Shown piece after piece: positions 30,395-38,684 of a stretch of DNA of 64,000 nucleotides (position 1 is the stretch's first letter; the number at the start of each line of letters is the position of its first letter). Source of the DNA: Acinetobacter nosocomialis. GTDB taxonomy: Bacteria; Pseudomonadota; Gammaproteobacteria; Pseudomonadales; Moraxellaceae. A model generated the notes under the pieces. The model was not told the origin of the DNA. It was given only the letters and a program-made list of their open reading frames with translations, and made no database searches. The stretch covers positions 3,596,001-3,660,000 of the forward strand of contig CP107049.1 in NCBI GenBank assembly GCA_025736915.1, written 5' to 3'. A program made the translations under genes and the position numbers.

Positions 30395-31445
30395 AGCCAA
30401 GTACCTCAAATTGTGCAATTGCAGTTGATGCATCTTGTCGTATAGATGAAAGATCAATTTCTACGTTAGGAATACCGACTAAAAGTGAACCAATAATGTG
30501 CCCTTGAATGGTATCGACCTGACTTTGATATAAATTGACGGGTGCTTTGAATTTGGCAAGTAGTTCTTGAATATCTGGAACCTGATGTGCTTCAGCTTCA
30601 TATTTCAGTTTTACAATAATATGAGTCGAATCTTCATCGGGTAGAGTACTGATTTTAAAAGGCAGGGTGATCTGTTCAAGATTCAGTAATTCTTGAGTAA
30701 TCTGTTGTTCTGGTCGTGAAAATACAGACCAAACTTGCCCAGCCTCTACAATTTCACCTTGGTCAATCACCACGACTTGATCACAAATTTCTCGAATGAC
30801 TTGCATTTCGTGAGTGATGAGTACAATCGTTAGACCAAGTTCCTGATTAATCGTTTTAAGTAAAGCCAAAATAGTGGCAGTACTTTCTGGATCAAGTGCT
30901 GAGGTGGCTTCATCGCAAAGTAAAATTTCTGGATGGTGAACAAGTGCACGTGCAATACCGACACGTTGCTTTTGTCCGCCCGAAAGTTGTGATGGATAAT
31001 GACCAGACTTATCTGCAAGGCCTACGAGTGCTAGAACTTCATTTACACGTTGATCGATATCTGCTTTGTTGTAATGGGAAACTTTTAAGGGTAATGCCAC
31101 ATTTTCCCAGACCGTTTTTGCAGACATCAAATTGAAATGTTGAAAAATCATTCCAATGTGTTGGCGAGTTTGAATAAGCTCTGAATGACTCAATTCAGCA
31201 ATGTTTTGTTGATGAATATGAATGCTGCCAGTATTTACTTGTTCTAAGCCATTTAATGTGCGGAGTAGGGAAGACTTTCCCGCACCACTTTTACCAATAA
31301 TGCCTAAAATCTTACCTTGAGGAATATCAAGGTTAATCTCTTTTAAAGCATGCAGTTTTTGACCCTGCGATTGGTAAAACTTATTTAAACCACGAATTTT
31401 GATATGGGGTAGAGAAAAATCAACTTGTGATCCAAAACTCACCAT
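30375..31445 (-). CDS. metN: Methionine-type ABC transporter ATP-binding protein
   Basis: A 356-residue ATPase. Walker A is GKSGAGKSS near residue 50, followed by the Q-loop (GMIFQHFNLMS), signature LSGGQKQR, Walker B LLCDEATSALD and the H-loop VLITHEM. The C-terminal 100 residues form the NIL/ACT-like regulatory domain typical of MetN. Two ATGs lie six bases apart; AAGGAG is about seven bases from 31445 and too close to 31451, so 31445 is chosen. Substrates could be methionine or its sulfoxides, or another organosulfur compound given the neighbours. Confidence 0.92.
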   Translation of the reverse strand: MVSFGSQVDFSLPHIKIRGLNKFYQSQGQKLHALKEINLDIPQGKILGIIGKSGAGKSSLLRTLNGLEQVNTGSIHIHQQNIAELSHSELIQTRQHIGMIFQHFNLMSAKTVWENVALPLKVSHYNKADIDQRVNEVLALVGLADKSGHYPSQLSGGQKQRVGIARALVHHPEILLCDEATSALDPESTATILALLKTINQELGLTIVLITHEMQVIREICDQVVVIDQGEIVEAGQVWSVFSRPEQQITQELLNLEQITLPFKISTLPDEDSTHIIVKLKYEAEAHQVPDIQELLAKFKAPVNLYQSQVDTIQGHIIGSLLVGIPNVEIDLSSIRQDASTAIAQFEVLGYARPAH

Positions 31446-31456
31446 TGTCATTCTCC

Positions 31457-32290
31457 TTATTTCCAGCCTTGAAACCACATACCTTGGCCAAAGTCTTTAT
31501 CCAGAATGTCTTGTGCTTGTTTTGAGTTCTGGAATGCTTTAACAAAGGTTGCAAGTTTTTGGTTTTTATCTTGGTAATCGCGACGGGTCACAAACAAAAT
31601 TGCATATTTTTTATCGATTGGATCTAAAAATAATGCGCTATGTGGGTCGGTTACCTTTGCCATTTTTAAGTAGTGAGGGAAGCCGAAAATTAAATCGACA
31701 TCGTTATATGCATGTGCGGTTTGAGGGCCCTCAACTTCAACAAAGCTCAGCTGTTTGGGATTAGCGATAATGTCTTGGGTGGTTGAAAGTTCATTATTAA
31801 TGTCTTTAAGCTGAATTAAACCTGCACGGTGCAATAAAATTAAAGCACGGGCTAAATTGACCGGATCGTTTGGAATAGCAACACGTGCATTTGAAGGTAA
31901 GTCTTTAAGTGATTTATATTTTTTTGAATATAAACCCACATGACTTCCTGAACCCACACCAAATGCATGTAAGTCATAACCCGTTTCTTTAACAGCATTA
32001 CGTAGAAATACGCTTTGCTGGAAAAAGTTTGCATCAATATCACCGTTTTGTACGGCAACATTTGGTGCTCGCCAATCAGAAAATTCAACAAGCTTGACAT
32101 GAACGCCTTGCTTTTCTACTTCATTGGCAACGCTTTGTAATAATTCAGCATACGGTGGACTAATGCCAATCGTTAAAACATCATCGGCTTGTTTATTTTT
32201 AATATAACGATAACCGACGAGGCCCAGAACTACGATAACAATCGTAATTCCGAGTAACCAAGGCTTATGCTGTTTGAACTGAATCGCCAT
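31457..32290 (-). CDS. NLPA/MetQ-family substrate-binding protein, membrane-anchored (second copy)
   Basis: A 277-residue binding protein of the NLPA lipoprotein family: TIGISPPYAELLQ, VKLVEFSDWRAPN, GDIDANFFQQ, VAIPNDPVNLARAL and FVEVEGPQTAHAY are family hallmarks. MetQ proteins normally have a lipobox; this one has none, with no cysteine near the hydrophobic N-terminal segment (residues about 11-27). It is probably held by an uncleaved signal anchor. It is paralogous to the gene just upstream, and 14 bases separate them. GGAAAG supports the start at 32290. Confidence 0.85.
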   Translation of the reverse strand: MAIQFKQHKPWLLGITIVIVVLGLVGYRYIKNKQADDVLTIGISPPYAELLQSVANEVEKQGVHVKLVEFSDWRAPNVAVQNGDIDANFFQQSVFLRNAVKETGYDLHAFGVGSGSHVGLYSKKYKSLKDLPSNARVAIPNDPVNLARALILLHRAGLIQLKDINNELSTTQDIIANPKQLSFVEVEGPQTAHAYNDVDLIFGFPHYLKMAKVTDPHSALFLDPIDKKYAILFVTRRDYQDKNQKLATFVKAFQNSKQAQDILDKDFGQGMWFQGWK

Positions 32291-32303
32291 AATCTTTCCG
32301 CTA

Positions 32304-33134
32304 TTACTTCCAGCCAGGGAACCAAAGTTTTGGCCCAATCTCAGCATCTAACACAGCTTTAACTTTTGGCGAGTTTTGATAGATCTCAACAAATTTCTTT
32401 AATTTGTCGCCCTTGTCCTGATAGTCGTCACGTACTACAAACAAAATGGCATAGCGTTTATTGGTATTGTCATCAAGTAAAAGTGCACTATTAGGGTCAG
32501 CTGTTTTTGCTAAGCGTAAGTAATGTGGATAGCCAAAAGCCAAGTCAACATCATCAATTGCACGAGCAGTTTGTGGTCCTTCAACCTCGATGAATTGCAA
32601 GTTTTTAGGGTTTGAAACAACATCTTTAAGTGCAGATAAATGGTTGTTTGAATCTTTAAGCGTAATTAATTTAGCTTGCTGTAAAAGGAGTAGGGCACGA
32701 CCTTGATTCACTGGATCATTTGGGATGACTACACGTGCGTTTTGTGGCAATTCATCAAGGCTTTTATATTTCTTTGAATAAAGTCCCACATGTGATGCTG
32801 CCCCTACTGCAAATGCTTTTAATTTAAAGCCAGTTTCTTTAATTGCATTGTCTAAGAAAGGTTGATGCTGGAAAAAGTTGGCATCAATATCCCCATGATT
32901 TAAGGTAATGTTTGGTGTGTTCCAGTCAGAAAACTCAACCAGTTTCACATTTAAACCTTGTTTCTTTGCTTCATCGGCAGCAGCTTGTAAAGGTTTTGCA
33001 AATGGTGGACTAATGCCAATCACAAGTTCATTTGAGCCACTTTGACGATGTTTATTCCATAAGAATAAAGCAACAAAAAGGACTACAACGACTAAGCCTA
33101 CGCCTAGCCATTTTTTAGAGGCTGTTTGAGCCAT
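32304..33134 (-). CDS. NLPA/MetQ-family substrate-binding protein, membrane-anchored (first copy)
   Basis: A 276-residue paralogue of the next gene, with the same hallmarks (VIGISPPFAKPLQ, VKLVEFSDWNTPN, GDIDANFFQHQPF, VVIPNDPVNQGRAL, FIEVEGPQTARA). The N-terminal hydrophobic segment (residues about 9-25) is followed by basic residues and lacks any cysteine, so no lipid anchor is predicted. GGAG seven bases before ATG 33134 sets the start. Two different binding proteins feeding one MetNI pair would widen the substrate range. Confidence 0.85.
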   Translation of the reverse strand: MAQTASKKWLGVGLVVVVLFVALFLWNKHRQSGSNELVIGISPPFAKPLQAAADEAKKQGLNVKLVEFSDWNTPNITLNHGDIDANFFQHQPFLDNAIKETGFKLKAFAVGAASHVGLYSKKYKSLDELPQNARVVIPNDPVNQGRALLLLQQAKLITLKDSNNHLSALKDVVSNPKNLQFIEVEGPQTARAIDDVDLAFGYPHYLRLAKTADPNSALLLDDNTNKRYAILFVVRDDYQDKGDKLKKFVEIYQNSPKVKAVLDAEIGPKLWFPGWK

Positions 33135-33148
33135 GTCTATCTCCAAAT

Positions 33149-34561
33149 TTAAGCGGTTATTTCTTCAATTTTTGTTAGGTTTTTGCTGTTGTTATAGGGA
33201 CTACATCGGAACGCTTGAACAGGGTGTTGTTCTGGTAATTGATCACCCCGATTAAAAATTTTGTTCCGTAGTGAACCCGTTTTATATGCAGTTTTATAGC
33301 GACCACGTTGCTGTAGTTCAGGAATAACCAAGCGAATAAAGTCGTGGTGAGACTCAGGCGCAACTGTACGTGTCAAATTAAAGCCATCAATATCAGTCTC
33401 ATCTAAAAGATGAATTAAGTATTCAGCAACTTCTTCGCCACTACCCACGATAAGGGGATAACGGCCACCTAAAACATGTTGAGCTTTTAAGTCATTTTTT
33501 GTGATTTGCTGTTCTTTAAATTTTTCGGTAATCGAAACAATGCTGTTACTTTTTTGGTAAGGAATTGCTTCATCGTCAGCAAATTTACTTAAGTCAATGC
33601 CTGTTGAACTCGCATAATGTGCGAGGCCTGCTTCAGGACTTGCATATTGACGATATTCATTAAGTTTTTGTACGGCCAGATCATGTGTTTCGGCAACAAC
33701 AACGGTTATACCGACAAAGACTTTAATGTCATCCGCTGAACGGCCTTGTTGTTCTGCAAGATCACGAATCTTTTTCACTTGTTCGCGTATTTTTTCGGGT
33801 TTGTCACCGCCAATAAATACACACTCAGCATGACGAGTCGCAAACTGCATGCCTTTTGGTGAAGCACCTGCTTGAAATAGTGTTGGGGTGCGTTGCACAG
33901 AAGGAGATACCTGAAATACCCCTTCACTTTGGTAATATTTTCCGTGATGGTGAATGGTGTGAACTTTAGATGGATCTGTAAAAACACGCTGTACTTTATC
34001 TTTTTTAACTGCGTCGTTTTCCCATGAACCTTCCCAATATTTATAGCAGAGCTCTAAAAACTCTTCGGCTTGTTCATAGCGAGCATCGTGGTCTTTTAAA
34101 CCTTTTTGACCAACTAAGCGTTCGGCACTGTCTAGATAACCTGTCACAATATTCCAGCCAATACGACCTTGAGTTAAATGGTCGAGACTCGCAAAGCGGC
34201 GGGCAAATTGATAAGGATGCTCATAGCTCAAATTTACAGTGACTCCAAAACTTAAGTTTTGAGTGACTGCTGCCATAGCTGAAATAAGTGTAGATGGATC
34301 ATGGCTCGGAAGCTGAATGGACTCTTTTAAAGTTAAATCAATACCATTTTGATAGACGTCATAGACACCTGTAATGTCCGCAATAAACAAACCATCAAAT
34401 AAACCACTTTCTAAGATTTTGGCTTGTTCTGTCCAATAGCTCAGTTCATTAAAGCGGTGTGATTCATCACGTGGATGTGTCCATAAGCCATGATTGATAT
34501 GACCAACACAGTTCATGTCAAAGGCGTTTAATAAAATTTCTTTTGCTTTGAAATCTGCCAT
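33149..34561 (-). CDS. LLM-class FMN-dependent monooxygenase (NtaA/SnaA/DszA family)
   Basis: A 470-residue flavin-dependent enzyme of the bacterial-luciferase-like superfamily. The N-terminus AKEILLNAFDMNCVGHINHGLW, the ARRFASLDHLTQGRIGWNIVT segment and PTLFQAGASPKGMQFA near residue 225 are typical of the NtaA/SnaA/DszA group, which oxidises dibenzothiophene sulfone, nitrilotriacetate and related compounds with reduced FMN and oxygen. No flavin reductase is adjacent. It overlaps the upstream SfnB-like gene by one base and sits in an organosulfur operon, so sulfone or sulfonate cleavage is the best guess. Confidence 0.88.
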   Translation of the reverse strand: MADFKAKEILLNAFDMNCVGHINHGLWTHPRDESHRFNELSYWTEQAKILESGLFDGLFIADITGVYDVYQNGIDLTLKESIQLPSHDPSTLISAMAAVTQNLSFGVTVNLSYEHPYQFARRFASLDHLTQGRIGWNIVTGYLDSAERLVGQKGLKDHDARYEQAEEFLELCYKYWEGSWENDAVKKDKVQRVFTDPSKVHTIHHHGKYYQSEGVFQVSPSVQRTPTLFQAGASPKGMQFATRHAECVFIGGDKPEKIREQVKKIRDLAEQQGRSADDIKVFVGITVVVAETHDLAVQKLNEYRQYASPEAGLAHYASSTGIDLSKFADDEAIPYQKSNSIVSITEKFKEQQITKNDLKAQHVLGGRYPLIVGSGEEVAEYLIHLLDETDIDGFNLTRTVAPESHHDFIRLVIPELQQRGRYKTAYKTGSLRNKIFNRGDQLPEQHPVQAFRCSPYNNSKNLTKIEEITA

Positions 34562-35784
34562 TACAATGTCCCCCGACGAGGTGGTAGAACACCGTTAAGA
34601 ACATAGTTCCCAATAAAGTAATATTTCCATCGTGCGGCATCATGTAACGTATGTACACGCGCATTGCGCCAGAAACGGTCTAGACCATCTTGTGACTGAC
34701 TACCACGGCTTCCTGCAAGTTCAATCAGCTTAGACGATGCTTTGAGTGCGATATCAGTACTATGAGCACGCACTTTGGCCACATCAATTGAAGCTTTTGC
34801 AATGCTTTCAGGTGTGGTTTCAATTTTTGCGGCATCAATTGATTGAGCTGCTTGTTTTAATAACACTTCACTTGCCCGTACATCTACAGCAATGCGTCCT
34901 AATTCATAAATTGTTAAAGGATCTTGGTTTGCTGTTTCTACATTTGAATCAATCCATGGGCGGGCCTGATGCACTCTTTGCAAGCTTTCTTCAAAGGCTG
35001 CACGTGCAATGCCTACTTCAATTGATGCATGCATAATTTGGGCAAAAGGGCCCACTAAGGTTGGTTGTAAAAATGCAGTATCAAAAGGAATAACATCATC
35101 TGCATCTACAAAAACCTGATCAAATTTAACTGTACCGCTACCTGTGGTTTTCTGCCCAAAGCCAGACCAGTCATCAACAAGTTTTAATCCTTGTGAACCA
35201 CTTTTTACAAAGGCTAAATATTCTCGGCCTGCATCATCTAAAACTAAGGTTGGAATACGGTGAGCAAATAAACTTCCTGTGCAGTAAAACTTTTCACCTT
35301 GAATGAGATATCCATTTTCGTGAGGGCGAATATTGGTTTGTTTATGAGTTGAAGTTTTGGTTTTAAACTCAGCAAGTGCATTACCAAAGCGAGTGCCATT
35401 TAAAACTTCGCCGTATAAACGTTGTTTTTGAGCTTCTGTGCCCGTATTGCGCAATACTTCTAAAGCATAGAAATGATTTTGTGGAATTTGTCCGATTGAA
35501 CCATCTGCACCGCTTAAAAGTGCAATCACTTTAGCAACAGTATGACTTGAAACTTCAGCACCGCCATATTGCTTTGGCACTGTAATTGCCCAAAGACCAG
35601 ATTGGCTCAAAGCATCAATTTCGGTATACGGTAAAATTCGTTTAGCGTCTCGCTCAACTGCGGTTTTTTTAAATTGCTCAGCAAATTGTTTGGCAATTTC
35701 TAATGCTTCAGCATCATTTTGAATAATGTGCGCTTGGCCAGATGCCGATGTTTGTTTAGTTTGAACCGATTGATATGAAGTCAT
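34561..35784 (-). CDS. SfnB-family acyl-CoA dehydrogenase-like oxidoreductase (copy 2)
   Basis: A 407-residue flavoprotein of the acyl-CoA dehydrogenase fold, in the SfnB/DszC branch linked to sulfur acquisition. Visible landmarks are KQYGGAEVS near residue 75, GEKFYCTGSLFAHRIPTLVLDDAG, the DDWSGFGQKTTGSGTVKFDQV segment and the C-terminal RFWRNARVHTLHDAARWK. Members oxidise sulfur or other heteroatoms with reduced flavin rather than dehydrogenating acyl-CoA. It is paralogous to the gene upstream (12-base gap) and overlaps the LLM monooxygenase by one base. Confidence 0.87.
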   Translation of the reverse strand: MTSYQSVQTKQTSASGQAHIIQNDAEALEIAKQFAEQFKKTAVERDAKRILPYTEIDALSQSGLWAITVPKQYGGAEVSSHTVAKVIALLSGADGSIGQIPQNHFYALEVLRNTGTEAQKQRLYGEVLNGTRFGNALAEFKTKTSTHKQTNIRPHENGYLIQGEKFYCTGSLFAHRIPTLVLDDAGREYLAFVKSGSQGLKLVDDWSGFGQKTTGSGTVKFDQVFVDADDVIPFDTAFLQPTLVGPFAQIMHASIEVGIARAAFEESLQRVHQARPWIDSNVETANQDPLTIYELGRIAVDVRASEVLLKQAAQSIDAAKIETTPESIAKASIDVAKVRAHSTDIALKASSKLIELAGSRGSQSQDGLDRFWRNARVHTLHDAARWKYYFIGNYVLNGVLPPRRGTL

Positions 35785-35796
35785 GACAATTGCTCC

Positions 35797-37008
35797 TTAA
35801 ATCCAGGCATGGCGGGCAGGGAAATGACCATTAAGGTAATAATTGCCAATGGCATGTAATTTCCAGCGAACAGGGTCGTGTAAGGTATGTACACGGGCAT
35901 TTCGCCAATGTTGATCTAAATTATGTTGGCTTAAGCTTGAACGACTACCACCTAGCTCTAGTAGTTTTTCAGAGATTTGTAGGGCAGCATCATTGGCATA
36001 GACTTTTGCTTCAGCAACCAAAATTGAAGCTTTAGCTACTTGTTCATCAGTCACAGTTTCAAGTTGGTCAAGTTCATCTAAATATTCAGCAGCGTCATCA
36101 AGCAGTAAAATTGCAGCATCGAGCAAAATATTTAACTTACCTACCTCTTGCAGGGTGTAATGTTCAAAGCTGGCTTTTTCAACGTTTGCATCAATAATTG
36201 GACGTGCTTTATGAATAGTCGATAAAGTATCGTCAAATGCAGCTTCTGCAATCCCCACATCAATGGCTACTTGTAATAACTGAGAATAAGCACCGCGATA
36301 AGTAGGGGCTTTAGTTAATAAGCGTTCATCAAAAATAAGATCAGGGTTAACTTCAACATGATTTAATTTAACTGTGCCGCTCGCTGTCGTACGTTGCCCA
36401 AAACCATTCCAGTCATTAATGACTTCAATACCTTGAGCCTCCCGGTTAACAATGACTAAAACCACATGACCTTCGGGATGAACCGCTTTAATTGCGAGCC
36501 AATGCGCAAAACTTGTTCCAGTCGAATAAAATTTTTCACCGTTTAAAATGTATTTACCGTTTTCAATGGTAAGCGTGGTTTTTAGTGTTTTTGAGTCATG
36601 TGTATTACGCTCTGGACCGCCGTTAGCAAGACGTTTGCCTGCTAATATTTCTGAGAAGATAAATTGTTTTTGTTGTTCTGTACCCAAGATTTCGATGAGG
36701 TTTAACAGGCTAATCTGATTTTGTGGAATTTGACCGACATTGGCATCGCCTTTACTTAAAATACGGAAAACTTGAGCCAAAGTTTTATTGGAAACAAAAG
36801 CACCACCATATTTTTTTGCAATTCGAATTCCGCCTAAACCTTTTTGGCTAAAGCTCTCGATTTGCTCATAAGGTAATAAGCGTTGTTGATCACGTGTATT
36901 ACGACCCTCTAAAGCAAAATCAGCCACTTGATAAGCGGCATTAATCGCTTGTTGATCATTTTGAATGACTTGGACGTATCCCGTCGTTTTAGATAGAGAA
37001 TTAGACAT
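35797..37008 (-). CDS. SfnB-family acyl-CoA dehydrogenase-like oxidoreductase (copy 1)
   Basis: A 403-residue paralogue of the next gene, sharing KKYGGAFVSN, GEKFYSTGTSFAHWLA, NDWNGFGQRTTASGTVKLNHV and the C-terminal HWRNARVHTLHDPVRWK. It is the first gene of the seven-gene organosulfur operon. ATG at 37008 follows AAGG at eight bases and gives the family N-terminus; the frame continues upstream without similarity. Sequence divergence between copies suggests different substrates or a heteromeric enzyme. Confidence 0.87.
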   Translation of the reverse strand: MSNSLSKTTGYVQVIQNDQQAINAAYQVADFALEGRNTRDQQRLLPYEQIESFSQKGLGGIRIAKKYGGAFVSNKTLAQVFRILSKGDANVGQIPQNQISLLNLIEILGTEQQKQFIFSEILAGKRLANGGPERNTHDSKTLKTTLTIENGKYILNGEKFYSTGTSFAHWLAIKAVHPEGHVVLVIVNREAQGIEVINDWNGFGQRTTASGTVKLNHVEVNPDLIFDERLLTKAPTYRGAYSQLLQVAIDVGIAEAAFDDTLSTIHKARPIIDANVEKASFEHYTLQEVGKLNILLDAAILLLDDAAEYLDELDQLETVTDEQVAKASILVAEAKVYANDAALQISEKLLELGGSRSSLSQHNLDQHWRNARVHTLHDPVRWKLHAIGNYYLNGHFPARHAWI

Positions 37009-37377
37009 AATGACACCTTGTATTGCTGTCATTACCTTACAAAAGAAATATTTTTCCACTAAACGAGGACTTATGCTCAGCTTATGAATAAAAATGCAAA
37101 GCAATTTTTTTGATTTTTAATAGATAAATATAGATATAGAAATATATTAAAAATCAAATAATTATGCTTTTTGTTTGCAAAATGAATTACTAAAGTAGTT
37201 TTAATATGAAAAAGAGCTATAAGTACGGTAAAAAAAGATATAAAAAATATAGACCTAACTGTCAGTGAAAAATGAGCACAATATCCATTGTTTTCATTAA
37301 AAATAGCTTCTAAAGTATCTATTTACCGAAGACGATTTTTGTACGAATAGTCAAATAAAAATAAACGTGGAGATTTT
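37009..37377. other. Divergent control region between the sulfur operon and the GST gene
   Basis: A 369-base AT-rich stretch. It holds a perfect 14-base inverted repeat (separate entry) and a weak rightward promoter for the GST gene (TTGTTT at 37288-37293, TAAAGT at 37311-37316, spacer 17). No open frame of interest. No sigma-54 -24/-12 element was found, though sulfone genes in pseudomonads are sigma-54 dependent. Confidence 0.45.
37109..37158. repeat. 14-bp perfect inverted repeat upstream of the sulfur operon
   Basis: TTTGATTTTTAATA (37109-37122) and TATTAAAAATCAAA (37145-37158) flank a 22-base spacer, about 100 bases upstream of the first gene. No T-tract follows either arm, so an operator pair is more likely than a terminator. 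Confidence 0.5.
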
Positions 37378-38142
37378 ATGCGGGTTTTGTATCAGTTTCC
37401 TTTATCTCATTATTGTGAAAAAGCTCGCTGGTTGTTAGACCATAAAGAACTTGATTACGTTGCACATAATTTGATTCCTGGCTTTCATCGTGCTTTTGCA
37501 CAACTCAAAACAGGGCAAAATTTATTGCCAATTTTGAAAGATGACCATCGCTGGATTGCTGAATCAACTAAAATTGCGCTTTATCTGGATGATACCTATC
37601 CAGAACATGCACTTTTACGCCGTGATGAGCAACTTAGACAGCAAACACTTAAGATTGATAGTTTGGCAGATGAACTGGGTGTACATGTACGTCGTTGGGC
37701 ACTTGCCCATACTTTAGCCCACGGCGACCATGCTCTAGAGATTATGATGGGTGAACAAGGTTACTTGCGCCAGTTTGAAAAAATATCAAAACCTTTCCTC
37801 AAGACTTTAGTAAAGAAGAACTATAAGCTTGAAGGGGAAGTGGTGAGCCAGTCAAAAGAGCGTATGGATGAACTCATCAGTGAGTTGAATCAGTACCTCA
37901 TTGAAAACCAAGCACGTTATATGGTTGGAGACCGCTTAAGTCTCGCTGATATTTCGGTGTGTTCTATGCTTGCACCTTTATTAGAAATAAAAGGTACGCC
38001 ATGGGAACCCGAAGTGGATGAAGAGGTGTCGCCAGAGTGGAGCAATTATCAGAAAGCTTTACTTGATTTGCCGCTTGGACAATATGTTTTAAGAATTTAT
38101 CAAACTGAAAGAAATGCACGCGTTGATTGGCGAGGCATTTAA
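37378..38142 (+). CDS. Glutathione S-transferase family protein
   Basis: A 254-residue cytoplasmic protein. The N-terminal thioredoxin-like GST domain starts VLYQFPLSHYCEKARWLLDHKELDY, with a Ser/His/Cys cluster at the usual catalytic position. NLLPILKDDHRWIAEST carries the cis-Pro and Glu-Ser glutathione contacts. The C-terminal helical domain contains RYMVGDRLSLADIS, the conserved N-capping Asp motif. The substrate is unknown. GGAG lies before the ATG. It is divergent from the sulfur operon, and a shared theme of thiol chemistry is only suggestive. Confidence 0.88.
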   Translation: MRVLYQFPLSHYCEKARWLLDHKELDYVAHNLIPGFHRAFAQLKTGQNLLPILKDDHRWIAESTKIALYLDDTYPEHALLRRDEQLRQQTLKIDSLADELGVHVRRWALAHTLAHGDHALEIMMGEQGYLRQFEKISKPFLKTLVKKNYKLEGEVVSQSKERMDELISELNQYLIENQARYMVGDRLSLADISVCSMLAPLLEIKGTPWEPEVDEEVSPEWSNYQKALLDLPLGQYVLRIYQTERNARVDWRGI

Positions 38143-38156
38143 TCTATAGATTTTAT

Positions 38157-38186
38157 AAAAAGGCTCGAAATAAATCGGGCCTTTTT
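38157..38186 (+). terminator. Terminator of the GST gene
   Basis: AGGCTCGA / TCGGGCCT stem (one G-T pair) with a six-base loop, flanked by A and T tracts, 15 bases past the stop. Confidence 0.75.
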
Positions 38187-38289
38187 GTCATATTTCTAAA
38201 AATATTTTAATTGTAAAAATATTACTATCAATTTTATAAATGGATTTTATTAAAACATTTATAAATATTATTTTGATGCTTTATCTTCT

Positions 38290-38389
38290 TTTTTAGAAAA
38301 ATAATCTGCTTCGGTCTAACTGTTTAATAAGTTTAATTTTTCTTTTTATCAAAATAGTAATCTTTTTCTAAAAATAGTTTTTAGAAAAA
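38290..38389. repeat. Three copies of TTTTTAGAAAAA upstream of gltI
   Basis: Direct copies at 38290-38301 and 38378-38389; an inverted copy at 38363-38374 lies three bases before the second, so those two form a 12-pair hairpin. The arrangement suggests a cooperative binding site. Confidence 0.45.
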
Positions 38390-38621
38390 TTTAAGCCACT
38401 TTATTGTGCATGTGTTTACATTGTAATCAATAATTGCCACATTTAAGTGTAAATAGATGAGCTTAATAATAGACAGAAGATTAAAACTTAGATTAAAGTA
38501 GAAACATGTGAGCAGTTTTAAAGGTATTAATTCTGCGAAACAGATGAATAATAAGTGAAGCAAATGGATGGAGTCCTGCTTGGAAAAGTTGGCTCGATAA
38601 TTGCAATTTAATAATAAATCG

Positions 38622-38661
38622 CTCTATTTCTCTATAAGAATGATTCTGTAGACAAATAGAG
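38622..38661 (+). promoter_or_regulatory. gltI leader hairpin
   Basis: An extended stem precedes the ribosome-binding site AAGGAG (38674). Outer arms CTCTATTT (38622-38629) and AAATAGAG (38654-38661) enclose TCTA/TAGA and AGAA/TTCT pairs, about 16 base pairs in all with two small internal mismatches. It would form in the 5' UTR. Confidence 0.5.
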
Positions 38662-38684
38662 AGAATGATCATCAAGGAGTTCTT

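Larger units (their letters stand above)
38187..38684. other. Long control region upstream of gltI
   Basis: About 500 bases without a gene. It contains three copies of TTTTTAGAAAAA and a leader hairpin next to the gltI ribosome-binding site (separate entries). No coding frame is convincing. Confidence 0.5.

Noticed and set aside
29735-33134. SAM riboswitch or T-box before the MetNIQ-like genes
   Set aside because: The genes are internal to an operon with gaps of at most 15 bases, and no riboswitch-like leader was seen upstream of the first gene.
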